From contig JAGXHC010000256.1 of the NCBI GenBank assembly GCA_024636405.1, positions 1 through 15,080 of the forward strand: a stretch of 15,080 nucleotides of DNA, written 5' to 3'. Shown piece after piece: positions 1-6,789 of the stretch (position 1 is its first letter; the number at the start of each line of letters is the position of its first letter). The notes below the pieces were generated by a model, which worked only from the letters and a program-made list of their open reading frames with translations, searched no databases and was not told where the DNA came from. Both the position numbers and the translations under genes were made by a program. The DNA comes from Sulfitobacter sp. (GTDB lineage Bacteria > Pseudomonadota > Alphaproteobacteria > Rhodobacterales > Rhodobacteraceae).

Positions 1-1184
1 GGTCTATCCTGTGACGCCAGTGCGGCATTCAACCCCGCAACCAGCCCCTGCGCGGCGGCCTCTTCATAGCCTGTCGTTCCATTGATTTGTCCGGCGAGGT
101 ACAATCCTGGCACAGTTCGCAATTCCAATGTCGACGCGAGCGCGCGTGGATCGACAAAGTCATATTCGATAGCATAGCCGGGTTGAAGGATTTTCGCCTC
201 CTCCAGCCCTACAATCGAATTGACGTAGTTTTGCTGCACATCCTCTGGCAAGGATGTTGAAATACCGTTCGGATAAATGGTGTCATCATTGATACCTTCA
301 GGTTCCAAGAATATCTGGTGCGAGGATTTTTCCGCAAACCTGACCACCTTATCCTCAATCGACGGGCAATACCGTGGCCCAATTCCGTCAATGTGACCAC
401 CGTACATCGCGGAACGTTTCAAATTCTCACGGATAATATCGTGGGTGCGGGGATTGGTATGCGTTATGCCACACGATATTTGCTTCGCCGAGACAGAAGT
501 TGACAAATATGAGAATAATACCGGGTCGGCGTCACCGGGCTGGCTCTCCAATATATCCCAGTTGATCGTCCGACCATCCAACCGTGGCGGCGTACCTGTT
601 TTCAGGCGGCCCATGGGCAATTTGAAGCTGTCCATCCGATCCGCAAGTTTGACAGACGCCCGGTCGCCCATGCGCCCACCGGACTGCGAAATGTCACCGA
701 TGTGAATAACGCCACGCAGAAACGTGCCGGTGGTCAGCACTGTTGCCTTCGCAATCAGGGACAGACCATTCGCCAGAATAACCCCACAAACGCGGTTGTC
801 AGCGATGCTGAAATCAACCACTTCGCCTTCGATAATGTGAAGGTTCTCTTGCGCTTCAGTCGCTTTGAGCATTTCTTCGCGGTAAACTTTTCGGTCAGCT
901 TGGGCGCGTGGGCCTTGAACTGCAGGGCCTTTCCGCCGGTTCAACAGCCGGAATTGTATTCCAGCAAGGTCAGCGACCCGACCCATGACGCCGTCCATTG
1001 CGTCAATTTCGCGAACCAAATGGCCTTTTCCCAATCCACCGATCGCAGGATTGCAAGACATCACACCAATTCCATCACGAGTCATCGTAACAAGCGCTGT
1101 CTCCGCCCCCAACCGCGCGGAAGCGTGCGCAGCTTCAGTTCCAGCGTGCCCGCCGCCAATAACGATGACATCAAAATGTTTCAC
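1..1184 (-). CDS. mnmG: tRNA uridine-5-carboxymethylaminomethyl modification enzyme MnmG (GidA), 3' end outside window
   Basis: MnmG is the FAD-dependent partner of MnmE. Together they install the (carboxymethyl)aminomethyl group on wobble uridine U34 of several tRNAs in the cytoplasm. About 394 N-terminal residues are visible of a family that is usually near 620-630, and the frame stays open to the left edge. The dinucleotide-binding motif GGGHAGTE lies near residues 10-17. The motif SCNPAIGG with its conserved cysteine follows, and a second conserved cysteine is in [10 protein letters not shown] chose the GTG at 1184 because AGGTGG lies about 9 bases upstream; it gives [12 protein letters not shown]. 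An in-frame GTG at 1193 would give MFHVKHFDV but has no room for a ribosome binding site. The start lies 14 bases after the mnmE stop, so the two are surely cotranscribed. A parS palindrome covers the start codon. Confidence 0.96.
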   Translation of the reverse strand, partial: MKHFDVIVIGGGHAGTEAAHASARLGAETALVTMTRDGIGVMSCNPAIGGLGKGHLVREIDAMDGVMGRVADLAGIQFRLLNRRKGPAVQGPRAQADRKVYREEMLKATEAQENLHIIEGEVVDFSIADNRVCGVILANGLSLIAKATVLTTGTFLRGVIHIGDISQSGGRMGDRASVKLADRMDSFKLPMGRLKTGTPPRLDGRTINWDILESQPGDADPVLFSYLSTSVSAKQISCGITHTNPRTHDIIRENLKRSAMYGGHIDGIGPRYCPSIEDKVVRFAEKSSHQIFLEPEGINDDTIYPNGISTSLPEDVQQNYVNSIVGLEEAKILQPGYAIEYDFVDPRALASTLELRTVPGLYLAGQINGTTGYEEAAAQGLVAGLNAALASQDR

Positions 1185-1192
1185 GTGAAACA
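1177..1192. other. parS: parS centromere site (ParB/Spo0J binding), perfect 16-bp palindrome
   Basis: The sequence TGTTTCACGTGAAACA is a perfect palindrome and equals the consensus parS bound by chromosomal ParB proteins. It spans the mnmE-mnmG junction and contains the mnmG start codon, so its bases also encode the first MnmG residues. In many bacteria mnmE-mnmG is followed by rsmG-parA-parB, which would lie left of this window. I found only this one copy in the window. Confidence 0.9.
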
Positions 1193-1198
1193 CTCCAC

Positions 1199-2485
1199 CT
1201 ATTTTCCTACGCAAAAGCTGGAAAAGATCTCGTCCAGCAACTGCTCTACATCTATGCGCCCGACCAAAGTTTCTAACGCGCGAATCGCCAGCCGAAGCTC
1301 TTCCGCTGCTATATCATATCGGTCCGGTCCGTAAGCCAGCGTTGCGCGGCAATCTGCCAAACACTCGCTTGCCAATGTCATTGCGGTTCGGTGCCGTTCA
1401 GACGTAGCAAGGCCAACGGACGCAGTACGCACCTCCAATGTCCGCTGAATGTCCCTGATCAACGCATCTATCCCCTGCCCCGACTTGCCGGACACAGCCC
1501 CCGATGCGTTTTCCAGAAGGTCCGCCTTGGGTCGTAATATGATATCCCCTTCAAGCGGTTCAATCACAAGCTTTTCGCCATCCTCCAAAAGAAATACGCG
1601 AAGATCCGCTTCACCTGCCCGCATGAGCGCGCGGGAAATGCCAATGCTCTCAATTTCATCGTCGCTTCCGCGCAATCCGGCAGTATCAAGCAAAGTCACG
1701 GGAAGACCGCCCAGATCCATCCGCACTTCGATCACATCCCGTGTGGTGCCGGCGATAGCCGATGTGATCGCAGCCTCACGGCCGGCTATCGCATTTAGCA
1801 ACGTCGATTTCCCAACGTTTGGCGCGCCAACTATGGCGACCTCAAATCCGGACCGGATACGTTCCGCCACGGCTGATCCTGCGATTTCTTCGGTCAGTTC
1901 CGACATCACATGCAGCATTAACGATGAGACTTCGGGCGTGACATCGACTGGCACGTCTTCGTCTGCGAAATCAATTGTCGCTTCAAGAAGGGCGGCGGCG
2001 CGGATCAGATCTGTGCGCCAGCCTTCTACCTTGGCCCCAAGGTGCCCGGACAGAATCCGCAACGCTTGTTTGCGCTGTGCCTCCGTTTCTGCGTCAATCA
2101 GATCGGCCAACCCTTCGACGCGGGTAAGATCCAGCTTTTCATTTTCAAGCGCACGCCGGGTAAATTCACCGGCTTCGGCCATTCGTGTTTCCGGGAAAGA
2201 CGATAGCAGCGTCAAAACTGCTCGAACCACTGCGATGCTGCCATGCAGGTGCAATTCCGCGACGTCCTCGCCTGTAAAACTTGCCGGGCCCGCGAAGAAT
2301 AAAATCAGCGCCTGGTCAACCACCATTCCGGACCGATCCCGAAGCGGTCGCAGGCGCGCAACTCTTTCATCGGGCAATTGACCGGCAATTTCAACAATGA
2401 TCCGCCGCGTCATCGGACCGGAGATCCGGACAACGGAAACCCCGGCCCGCCCCGGCGCAGTGGCTTGGGCGAAAATCGTGTCCAT
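1199..2485 (-). CDS. mnmE: tRNA modification GTPase MnmE (TrmE)
   Basis: MnmE is the GTPase partner of MnmG in wobble-uridine modification of tRNA. It has 428 residues against about 450 in E. coli. The N-terminal tetrahydrofolate-binding domain begins [24 protein letters not shown] helical domain holds the inserted G domain: P-loop GAPNVGKST (220-228), G2 IAGTTRD (245-250) and G3 DTAG (267-270). The C-terminal CVGK (425-428) is the signature whose cysteine is needed for modification. The usual G4 NKxD is degenerate: the frame reads RPKAD at about 318-322. The start at 2485 has AAGG about 8 bases upstream. The gene follows rho by 30 bases and its stop overlaps the mnmG ribosome binding site. 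Confidence 0.97.
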   Translation of the reverse strand: MDTIFAQATAPGRAGVSVVRISGPMTRRIIVEIAGQLPDERVARLRPLRDRSGMVVDQALILFFAGPASFTGEDVAELHLHGSIAVVRAVLTLLSSFPETRMAEAGEFTRRALENEKLDLTRVEGLADLIDAETEAQRKQALRILSGHLGAKVEGWRTDLIRAAALLEATIDFADEDVPVDVTPEVSSLMLHVMSELTEEIAGSAVAERIRSGFEVAIVGAPNVGKSTLLNAIAGREAAITSAIAGTTRDVIEVRMDLGGLPVTLLDTAGLRGSDDEIESIGISRALMRAGEADLRVFLLEDGEKLVIEPLEGDIILRPKADLLENASGAVSGKSGQGIDALIRDIQRTLEVRTASVGLATSERHRTAMTLASECLADCRATLAYGPDRYDIAAEELRLAIRALETLVGRIDVEQLLDEIFSSFCVGK

Positions 2486-2499
2486 TATAGTAACCTTTT

Positions 2500-2515
2500 G
2501 TTATTGCTAAATAAC
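2500..2515 (-). repeat. Small AU-rich inverted repeat between rho and mnmE
   Basis: GTTATT and AATAAC flank a four-base loop and fill the space directly after the rho stop, just before the mnmE ribosome binding site. The stem is six AT-rich pairs with one GC pair and has no T-tract after it, so it does not look like an intrinsic terminator. It may be an RNA hairpin in the rho-mnmE transcript, or chance. Confidence 0.35.
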
Positions 2516-3793
2516 TCAGGTGTTCATTGAATCGAAGAAGTCCGAGTTGGATTTGGTTTGCTTCAGTTTTCCAAGAAGGAATTCAATGGCGTCTGTGGTG
2601 CCCATCGGGTTCAGAATGCGGCGCAGGACAAAGGTTTTTTGCAGATCGATCTTATCGACCAGCAGCTCTTCTTTTCGAGTGCCGGATTTGAGAATATCAA
2701 TCGCGGGGAATACCCGTTTGTCTGCGATCTTGCGATCCAGCACGATCTCAGAGTTGCCCGTACCCTTGAATTCTTCAAAGATTACTTCATCCATCCGCGA
2801 GCCTGTATCGATCAGAGCGGTCGCGATGATGGTCAATGATCCACCTTCCTCGATGTTGCGCGCAGCACCGAAGAAACGCTTTGGGCGTTGCAGGGCATTC
2901 GCATCGACACCACCGGTCAAAACCTTGCCGGACGACGGCACAACGGTGTTAAAAGCACGGCCCAAGCGAGTAATCGAATCGAGCAGGATCACCACATCGC
3001 GCTTGTGCTCAACCAACCGCTTGGCCTTTTCAATAACCATCTCGGACACTGCAACGTGGCGTGTTGCGGGTTCGTCAAAGGTGGACGACACCACCTCGCC
3101 CTTCACGCTGCGCTGCATGTCGGTGACTTCCTCGGGGCGTTCGTCAATCAGCAGGACGATCAGATAACACTCCGGGTGGTTCTTTTCGATGCTGTTCGCG
3201 ATATTTTGCAGCAGAACCGTCTTACCTGTGCGCGGCGGCGCCACGATCAGACAACGCTGGCCCTTACCGATCGGCGAAACAAGGTCGATGATCCGCGCAG
3301 AGCGGTCCTTGATGGTGGGATCTTCGACTTCCATCGTCATACGTTCGTCAGGATAAAGCGGCGTGAGGTTCTCAAAAGCGACCTTGTGGCGGGCCTTCTC
3401 GGGCTCTTCAAAGTTGATCTTGGTCACTTCTGTCAGGGCAAAGTAACGTTCGGTATCGTCCGGGGCTTTTATCAGCCCCTCAATGGTGTCCCCGGTTCTC
3501 AGCGAATGCTGACGGGCCATTTCAGGCGAAACATAGATATCATCGGGGCCGGGCAAATAGTTTGCCTCCGGAGAGCGCAGAAACCCAAAACCGTCCTGCA
3601 GTACCTCAAGCACCCCATCGCCAGAGATTTCCCAACCATCGTCCGCGCGTTCGCGCAGGATCTGAAACATCATCTCACCCTTGCGCATGGTGGAGGCGTT
3701 TTCAATCTCCAGCTCTTCCGCCATGGCCAGCAGGTTTTTGGGTGTCTGCGCCTTCAGGTCGGCGAGGTTCAGCGATTCGGTTTCGGTTGTCAT
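2516..3793 (-). CDS. rho: Transcription termination factor Rho
   Basis: Rho is the hexameric RNA-dependent ATPase helicase that ends transcription at C-rich, unstructured RNA. The protein has 425 residues, normal for the family. An N-terminal helical part (residues 8-50) leads into the cold-shock-like RNA-binding domain with GFGFLR at 68-73. The RecA-like ATPase domain follows, with Walker A APPRTGKT at about 185-192, a Walker B ending in [13 protein letters not shown], and the RNA-contacting loop [16 protein letters not shown] place the start at 3793 ([13 protein letters not shown]). An open frame continues to 3895, but those 34 residues look unlike Rho and overlap the promoter and leader hairpin. 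Only a weak GGGA lies upstream of the chosen ATG. The gene sits between hemJ and mnmE on the same strand. Confidence 0.97.
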   Translation of the reverse strand: MTTETESLNLADLKAQTPKNLLAMAEELEIENASTMRKGEMMFQILRERADDGWEISGDGVLEVLQDGFGFLRSPEANYLPGPDDIYVSPEMARQHSLRTGDTIEGLIKAPDDTERYFALTEVTKINFEEPEKARHKVAFENLTPLYPDERMTMEVEDPTIKDRSARIIDLVSPIGKGQRCLIVAPPRTGKTVLLQNIANSIEKNHPECYLIVLLIDERPEEVTDMQRSVKGEVVSSTFDEPATRHVAVSEMVIEKAKRLVEHKRDVVILLDSITRLGRAFNTVVPSSGKVLTGGVDANALQRPKRFFGAARNIEEGGSLTIIATALIDTGSRMDEVIFEEFKGTGNSEIVLDRKIADKRVFPAIDILKSGTRKEELLVDKIDLQKTFVLRRILNPMGTTDAIEFLLGKLKQTKSNSDFFDSMNT

Positions 3794-3862
3794 GACATAT
3801 CCCGTGCAACGGCCGACACATCGGCGGTTGGTCGAAAGAGGAAAATAAAAGCTAGATGCGGT

Positions 3863-3874
3863 CCCCGAACGGGG
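3863..3874 (-). promoter_or_regulatory. Hairpin in the 5' leader of rho
   Basis: CCCC and GGGG surround a four-base loop. An outer GCGG/CCGC pairing can extend the stem with an internal loop. On the minus strand it is followed after about 7 bases by a T-rich run (CTTTTATTTTCC). It lies at the very start of the transcript predicted from the promoter just upstream. It could end hemJ transcripts, attenuate rho or protect the 5' end; the gap before the T-run makes a standard intrinsic terminator doubtful. Confidence 0.4.
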
Positions 3875-3884
3875 TGCAGCCGCA

Positions 3885-3913
3885 GATATAAGCAAGCCAG
3901 GTGATCAAGTCAA
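3885..3913 (-). promoter_or_regulatory. Probable sigma-70 promoter of rho
   Basis: On the minus strand TTGACT (3913-3908) and TATATC (3890-3885) are separated by exactly 17 bases. That is five of six matches to the -35 consensus and four of six to the -10. The start point would be near 3878, giving a leader of about 85 bases before rho. The -35 box lies just after the hemJ stop codon. Confidence 0.55.
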
Positions 3914-3918
3914 TCGGA

Positions 3919-4368
3919 TCAGAATTTGACGACCACGGAGATCACAATCACAATCATCAGCACCGTCGGCACTTCGTTCATGATCCGGTATCGCCGTCCC
4001 GTCACGGTATTTTTCCCGCGCTGCATATTACCAACGCAGCGTTCCAGCCAGATGTGAAATGCGCTCATTCCCAATACGGATAACATCTTGGTCCAAGGCC
4101 AGAACAGCGACCAATCAACAATGCCCGGTGTAAAAACAAGACAGAGCCCGAAGAACCACGTCGCCAGCATTGCGGGCCCCATGATCACATGCGCCAGCTT
4201 GTATTCCATCATTGCGAATAAATCGTGTGTCTCGCCGGTCATCCCGACCCGTTCCGTATGGTGGACCAAAAGCCGGGGAAGATAAAAGATGCCCGCCATC
4301 CATGAAATGACCGCGATGATATGAAGCGATTTTGTCCAGGGATAGGCCAGGGCCAGAAAGTCTGTCAT
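3919..4368 (-). CDS. hemJ: Protoporphyrinogen IX oxidase HemJ
   Basis: HemJ is the heme-binding membrane enzyme that oxidises protoporphyrinogen IX to protoporphyrin IX late in heme synthesis, in bacteria lacking HemG or HemY. The 149 residues match the family (formerly UPF0093). The N-terminal motif WTKSLHIIAVISWMAG (from W11) carries the conserved His16. YLPRL follows, and RYRIMNEVPT with its conserved arginine and glutamate lies near the C-terminus. Four hydrophobic membrane segments are visible. GAGG lies about 5 bases upstream of the ATG at 4368. It is the first gene left of the candidate origin. In Caulobacter the origin lies beside hemE; neither hemE nor hemH is present here. Confidence 0.93.
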   Translation of the reverse strand: MTDFLALAYPWTKSLHIIAVISWMAGIFYLPRLLVHHTERVGMTGETHDLFAMMEYKLAHVIMGPAMLATWFFGLCLVFTPGIVDWSLFWPWTKMLSVLGMSAFHIWLERCVGNMQRGKNTVTGRRYRIMNEVPTVLMIVIVISVVVKF

Positions 4369-4446
4369 CGACGCCTCGCTTTTCTGCCCTTCTATAATAA
4401 ATAAGAAAAGAAGAAAGATGTTGTTGTTAGTAGGGGCAAGGCAATC

Positions 4447-4455
4447 TGTGGATTA
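4447..4455 (-). promoter_or_regulatory. Degenerate DnaA box
   Basis: The minus strand reads TAATCCACA, one mismatch from TTATCCACA. It lies 18 bases left of the paired boxes at 4473-4490, within the candidate origin. Confidence 0.45.
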
Positions 4456-4472
4456 TCGCGTTGTCAGGTCAG

Positions 4473-4490
4473 TTATGCACATGTGCACAA
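4473..4490. promoter_or_regulatory. Head-to-head pair of DnaA boxes forming a near-palindrome
   Basis: TTATGCACATGTGCACAA contains TTATGCACA on the plus strand, an exact match to TTATNCACA. Its minus-strand neighbour TTGTGCACA has one mismatch to that consensus. The two abut with no spacer, and the central 12 bases (4476-4487) are a perfect palindrome. A dimeric regulator binding the palindrome is an alternative explanation. Confidence 0.5.
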
Positions 4491-4693
4491 TCGGCCAGTG
4501 TCCGATGTATAAAAATCGGCGGTAGTCATTATTTTATATTTATATCAGTAATTTATGTGAAATATGTCGACGGGAACAGGCGTACAATCCTGTGCATGGT
4601 TTCGGCCGAATTCCGATTGTCATCGGTCAAGAGTTATCCTTCTCCCCAGGGGCAGGAATCATGGCGTTACCGCGCGGATTTTCCCAAATCGGC
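4489..4693. repeat. Dispersed AATCGGC motif in the candidate origin
   Basis: AATCGGC occurs at 4489-4495, 4514-4520 and 4687-4693. The five-base core ATCGG, counted on either strand, also occurs at 4502-4506, 4613-4617 and 4622-4626. Two neighbouring pairs (4502/4515 and 4613/4622) are arranged as inverted repeats. No known binding site is recognised. Confidence 0.45.
4526..4566. other. AT-rich tract, candidate DNA unwinding element with IHF site
   Basis: About 35 of 41 bases are A or T, far above the surroundings. At 4543-4555 the sequence TATCAGTAATTTA matches the IHF consensus WATCARNNNNTTR at every fixed position, next to a run of A and T as IHF prefers. Such a tract beside DnaA boxes is typical of bacterial origins. 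A second AT-rich run (4391-4417) lies nearer hemJ. Confidence 0.55.
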
Positions 4694-4732
4694 AGCCTTG
4701 TGCAGTCAAGATGTATTCTGCAGTACTATATC

Positions 4733-4747
4733 CTAACAAACCGTTAA
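4733..4747. promoter_or_regulatory. CtrA-like binding site upstream of maf
   Basis: CTAA-N7-TTAA differs at one base from the alphaproteobacterial CtrA consensus TTAA-N7-TTAA. It ends 14 bases before the perfect DnaA box. In Caulobacter CtrA represses the origin; in Rhodobacterales CtrA mostly governs motility and gene transfer agents, so a role in replication here is only a possibility. Confidence 0.35.
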
Positions 4748-4761
4748 GATGGCACACAGGC

Positions 4762-4770
4762 TTATCCACA
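4762..4770 (+). promoter_or_regulatory. Perfect DnaA box at the maf start
   Basis: TTATCCACA matches the strong DnaA box exactly. Its last base is the A of the preferred maf start codon, so DnaA bound here would sit over the maf leader, at the right edge of the candidate origin. Confidence 0.7.
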
Positions 4771-5369
4771 TGATCCAACCCCTCATCCTTGCGTCCGGCT
4801 CTGCCATCAGGGCACAGTTGTTGCGCCAAGCGGGTATTGACCACGAAGTCATGGTGCCGCGACTAGATGAAGAAATGATTAAGCAGGCCCTTGTCGCCGA
4901 AGGTGCAGCACCACGCGATATTGCGGACACGCTGGCAGAAATGAAGGCGCGCAAGATCGGCGAAAAGAACCCCGGTGCACTGGTGTTGGGGTGTGATCAG
5001 GTGCTGGACCATCGCGGGGCCATGTTGTCAAAACCGCGCGACCCCGGCGATGCGGTGGCCCAGCTTACGTCCCTGCGGGGGGACCGGCACAGCCTTTTGT
5101 CCGCGGCAGTTCTCTATGAGGGCGGGAAACCGGTCTGGCGGCACATCGGGCAGGTGCGTCTTCGGATGCGCGATGCGAGCGACGCCTATATCGCAGATTA
5201 CGTGGCGCGAAACTGGGACAGCATTCGTCACGCCGTCGGCTGTTATAAGCTGGAAGAAGAAGGCGTGCGGCTGTTTACCAATATTGAGGGGGATTACTTT
5301 CACGTGCTGGGTATGCCACTTCTTGAACTGTTGAACTATCTGGCCCTGCGCGGAGATATTGCCACATGA
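4770..5369 (+). CDS. maf: Maf-family nucleotide pyrophosphatase
   Basis: Maf proteins hydrolyse non-canonical or modified nucleoside triphosphates to monophosphates. The 199 residues start MIQPLILASGSAIRAQLLRQAGI, which aligns with the family N-terminus LILASxSPRRxxLL, although the usual double arginine is reduced to a single one. GCDQVL carries the catalytic aspartate. The region around HAVGCYKLEEEG and GDYFHVLGMPLLELL fits the YceF/YhdE fold, and the exact substrate class cannot be told by eye. I prefer the ATG at 4770 over the in-frame ATG at 4749: the seven extra residues do not fit the family, and AGG lies 9 bases before 4770. It heads a four-gene operon and overlaps aroE by four bases (ATGA). 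Confidence 0.92.
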   Translation: MIQPLILASGSAIRAQLLRQAGIDHEVMVPRLDEEMIKQALVAEGAAPRDIADTLAEMKARKIGEKNPGALVLGCDQVLDHRGAMLSKPRDPGDAVAQLTSLRGDRHSLLSAAVLYEGGKPVWRHIGQVRLRMRDASDAYIADYVARNWDSIRHAVGCYKLEEEGVRLFTNIEGDYFHVLGMPLLELLNYLALRGDIAT

Positions 5370-6199
5370 GCTTGCCCAAAATACCTCTGGCCGGGGTTAT
5401 CGGATCGCCGATCTCCCATTCAAAATCTCCGCAACTGCACACTCACTGGCTCAAGACTTATGGCATTGCAGGTCACTATATCCCAATGGACGTGGCGCCC
5501 GATGATTTGGCCGACGTATTGCGCGCCCTGCCGAAGATGGGTTTCGTCGGGGTGAATATCACCATTCCGCACAAGGAAAAGGTGATGGATCTGGCGGATC
5601 TGGTGACAGACCGCGCCATTCTGATCGGCGCGGCAAATACGTTGATTTTTCGCAAAGACGGCAAGGTTCATGCCGACAACACCGATGGGTATGGATTTTT
5701 GGAAAACCTGCGCAGCAATGCGCCGGGTTGGCAGCCGCGTGCCGGCCCTGCCGCTGTGCTGGGTGCGGGGGGTGCCGCCCGAGCCGTGATTGCGTCGCTG
5801 CTGGATGCCGGGGTGCCCGAAATCATGCTGTCCAATCGCACCCGCGTCCGCGCGGACAACCTTCAATCGAATTTTGGCAACCGGATCACGGTATATGACT
5901 GGGTGCAGGCCGGTAATATGATTGATGCGGCAAGCCTTGTGGTCAACACAACTTCTCTGGGCATGATCGGCAAGCCGGAACTGCGTGTGCCGCTTGATGG
6001 ATTGCGGCCCGGCGTTGTGGTGACCGATCTGGTCTATGCGCCGCTCAAGACACGGTTGCTTGAAACAGCAAGCGGAATGGGCTGTGTGACGGTGGACGGT
6101 CTGGGCATGTTGCTGCATCAGGCGGTGCCGGCGTTCGAGCGGTGGTTCGGCACCCGGCCAGAAGTGGACCGCGCCACGCGCGCCGCCGCGTTGCGCTGA
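5366..6199 (+). CDS. aroE: Shikimate dehydrogenase (NADP+)
   Basis: AroE reduces 3-dehydroshikimate to shikimate with NADPH, the fourth step of chorismate synthesis for aromatic amino acids. The protein has 277 residues, the normal length. The substrate-binding motif GSPISHSKSP is at 13-22, the catalytic lysine is Lys70 in NITIPHKEK, and the catalytic aspartate is Asp107 in NTDGYGF. The glycine-rich NADP loop GAGGAARA is at 133-140, followed by SNRT, which contacts the cofactor phosphate. GLGMLLHQA near the C-terminus is also conserved. Its ATG overlaps the maf stop and its TGA overlaps the coaE start by one base, so translation is likely coupled. Confidence 0.97.
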   Translation: MSLPKIPLAGVIGSPISHSKSPQLHTHWLKTYGIAGHYIPMDVAPDDLADVLRALPKMGFVGVNITIPHKEKVMDLADLVTDRAILIGAANTLIFRKDGKVHADNTDGYGFLENLRSNAPGWQPRAGPAAVLGAGGAARAVIASLLDAGVPEIMLSNRTRVRADNLQSNFGNRITVYDWVQAGNMIDAASLVVNTTSLGMIGKPELRVPLDGLRPGVVVTDLVYAPLKTRLLETASGMGCVTVDGLGMLLHQAVPAFERWFGTRPEVDRATRAAALR

Positions 6200-6789
6200 T
6201 GTATCTGCTGGGGCTGACCGGGTCCATCGGTATGGGCAAATCGACCACCGCCAAGATGTTTGCCGAATTCGGGTGTGCTGTCTGGGATGCAGATGCGGCA
6301 GTGCATCGGCTTTATGTGCGCGCTGGCGCCGCAGTTCCCCTTGTTAGAGCCGCATTTCCCGATGCCATCGTGAACGGGGAGGTTTCGCGCGACATGCTTA
6401 AACAGATCATCGCAGGCGATGATACGGCGCTGCGCCAGATCGAACAGATCGTGCACCCATTGGTGGCACAGGACCGCGCGGCGTTTCTGGCTGAGACACA
6501 GACCGACATTGCGGTGCTTGATATTCCCTTGCTGTTTGAAACCGGTGGCGATGCAGTTATGGACGCCGTGGTTTGTGTGCGGGTGGCGGAAGACACCCAG
6601 ATGGCCCGCGTGCTGGACCGTGGCACCATGACCCGCGCACAATTCGAGGCGATCCGCGCCAAACAGATGCCGAATGACGAAAAATGCGCCCGTGCTGATT
6701 TCGTCATTGAGACAGATACGCTTGAGCATGCCCGCGCTCAGGTGCAAAAGGTCGTGATGACGATCAGAGGGAAACTGGACCATGCGTGA
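6199..6789 (+). CDS. coaE: Dephospho-CoA kinase
   Basis: CoaE phosphorylates the 3'-hydroxyl of dephospho-CoA, the last step of coenzyme A synthesis. The protein has 196 residues. The Walker A motif GSIGMGKST is at 8-16, the conserved acidic motif WDADAAVH follows, and VLDIPLLFE matches the family's substrate-pocket segment. I start at 6199 (MYLLGLTGS), where TGATG joins the aroE stop to the coaE ATG. The open frame reaches back to 6142, but those 19 residues lie inside aroE and fall outside the family. It overlaps dnaQ by eight bases. Confidence 0.96.
   Translation: MYLLGLTGSIGMGKSTTAKMFAEFGCAVWDADAAVHRLYVRAGAAVPLVRAAFPDAIVNGEVSRDMLKQIIAGDDTALRQIEQIVHPLVAQDRAAFLAETQTDIAVLDIPLLFETGGDAVMDAVVCVRVAEDTQMARVLDRGTMTRAQFEAIRAKQMPNDEKCARADFVIETDTLEHARAQVQKVVMTIRGKLDHA

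Larger units (their letters stand above)
4369..4769. other. oriC: Candidate chromosomal replication origin (oriC)
   Basis: This 401-base stretch has no convincing gene and is the only long gene-free interval in the window. Genes diverge from it on both sides. It holds a perfect DnaA box at 4762, an exact TTATNCACA box at 4473 and weaker ones at 4447 and 4482. A tract at 4526-4566 is about 15% G+C and contains an exact IHF consensus. It also has a CtrA-like pair, one GANTC methylation site (4656) and several short inverted repeats. Gene order (rho and a heme gene to the left, maf-aroE-coaE-dnaQ to the right, parS nearby) resembles the origin region of Caulobacter and relatives. Small open frames across it look like chance. 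Origin status is inferred, not shown. Confidence 0.72.

Noticed and set aside
1..400. Apparent lack of a long minus-strand gene at the left edge, suggesting a broken mnmG
   Set aside because: Reading the frame from the GTG at 1184 gives continuous MnmG sequence to the window edge; the stop simply lies outside.
702..1334. Plus-strand open frame of 210 residues crossing the mnmE-mnmG junction
   Set aside because: It overlaps two real genes and the parS site on the other strand and has no recognisable domain.
1449..2381. 310-residue plus-strand open frame rich in serine and arginine
   Set aside because: It is a shadow of mnmE on the opposite strand with no recognisable motif.
2888..3904. 338-residue plus-strand open frame
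   Set aside because: It lies antisense to rho, which is intact, and shows no domain.
4591..4599. Possible further DnaA box TGTGCATGG
   Set aside because: It has at least two mismatches to the relaxed consensus. TTATCCTTC at 4634-4642 was set aside for the same reason.
4461..4773. Small plus-strand open frames (91 and 69 residues) in the gene-free interval
   Set aside because: They have no good ribosome binding site or family resemblance, and the DNA has the site density and AT-rich tract of an origin.
5420..6118. 232-residue minus-strand open frame
   Set aside because: It is antisense to aroE, whose catalytic residues are all present.
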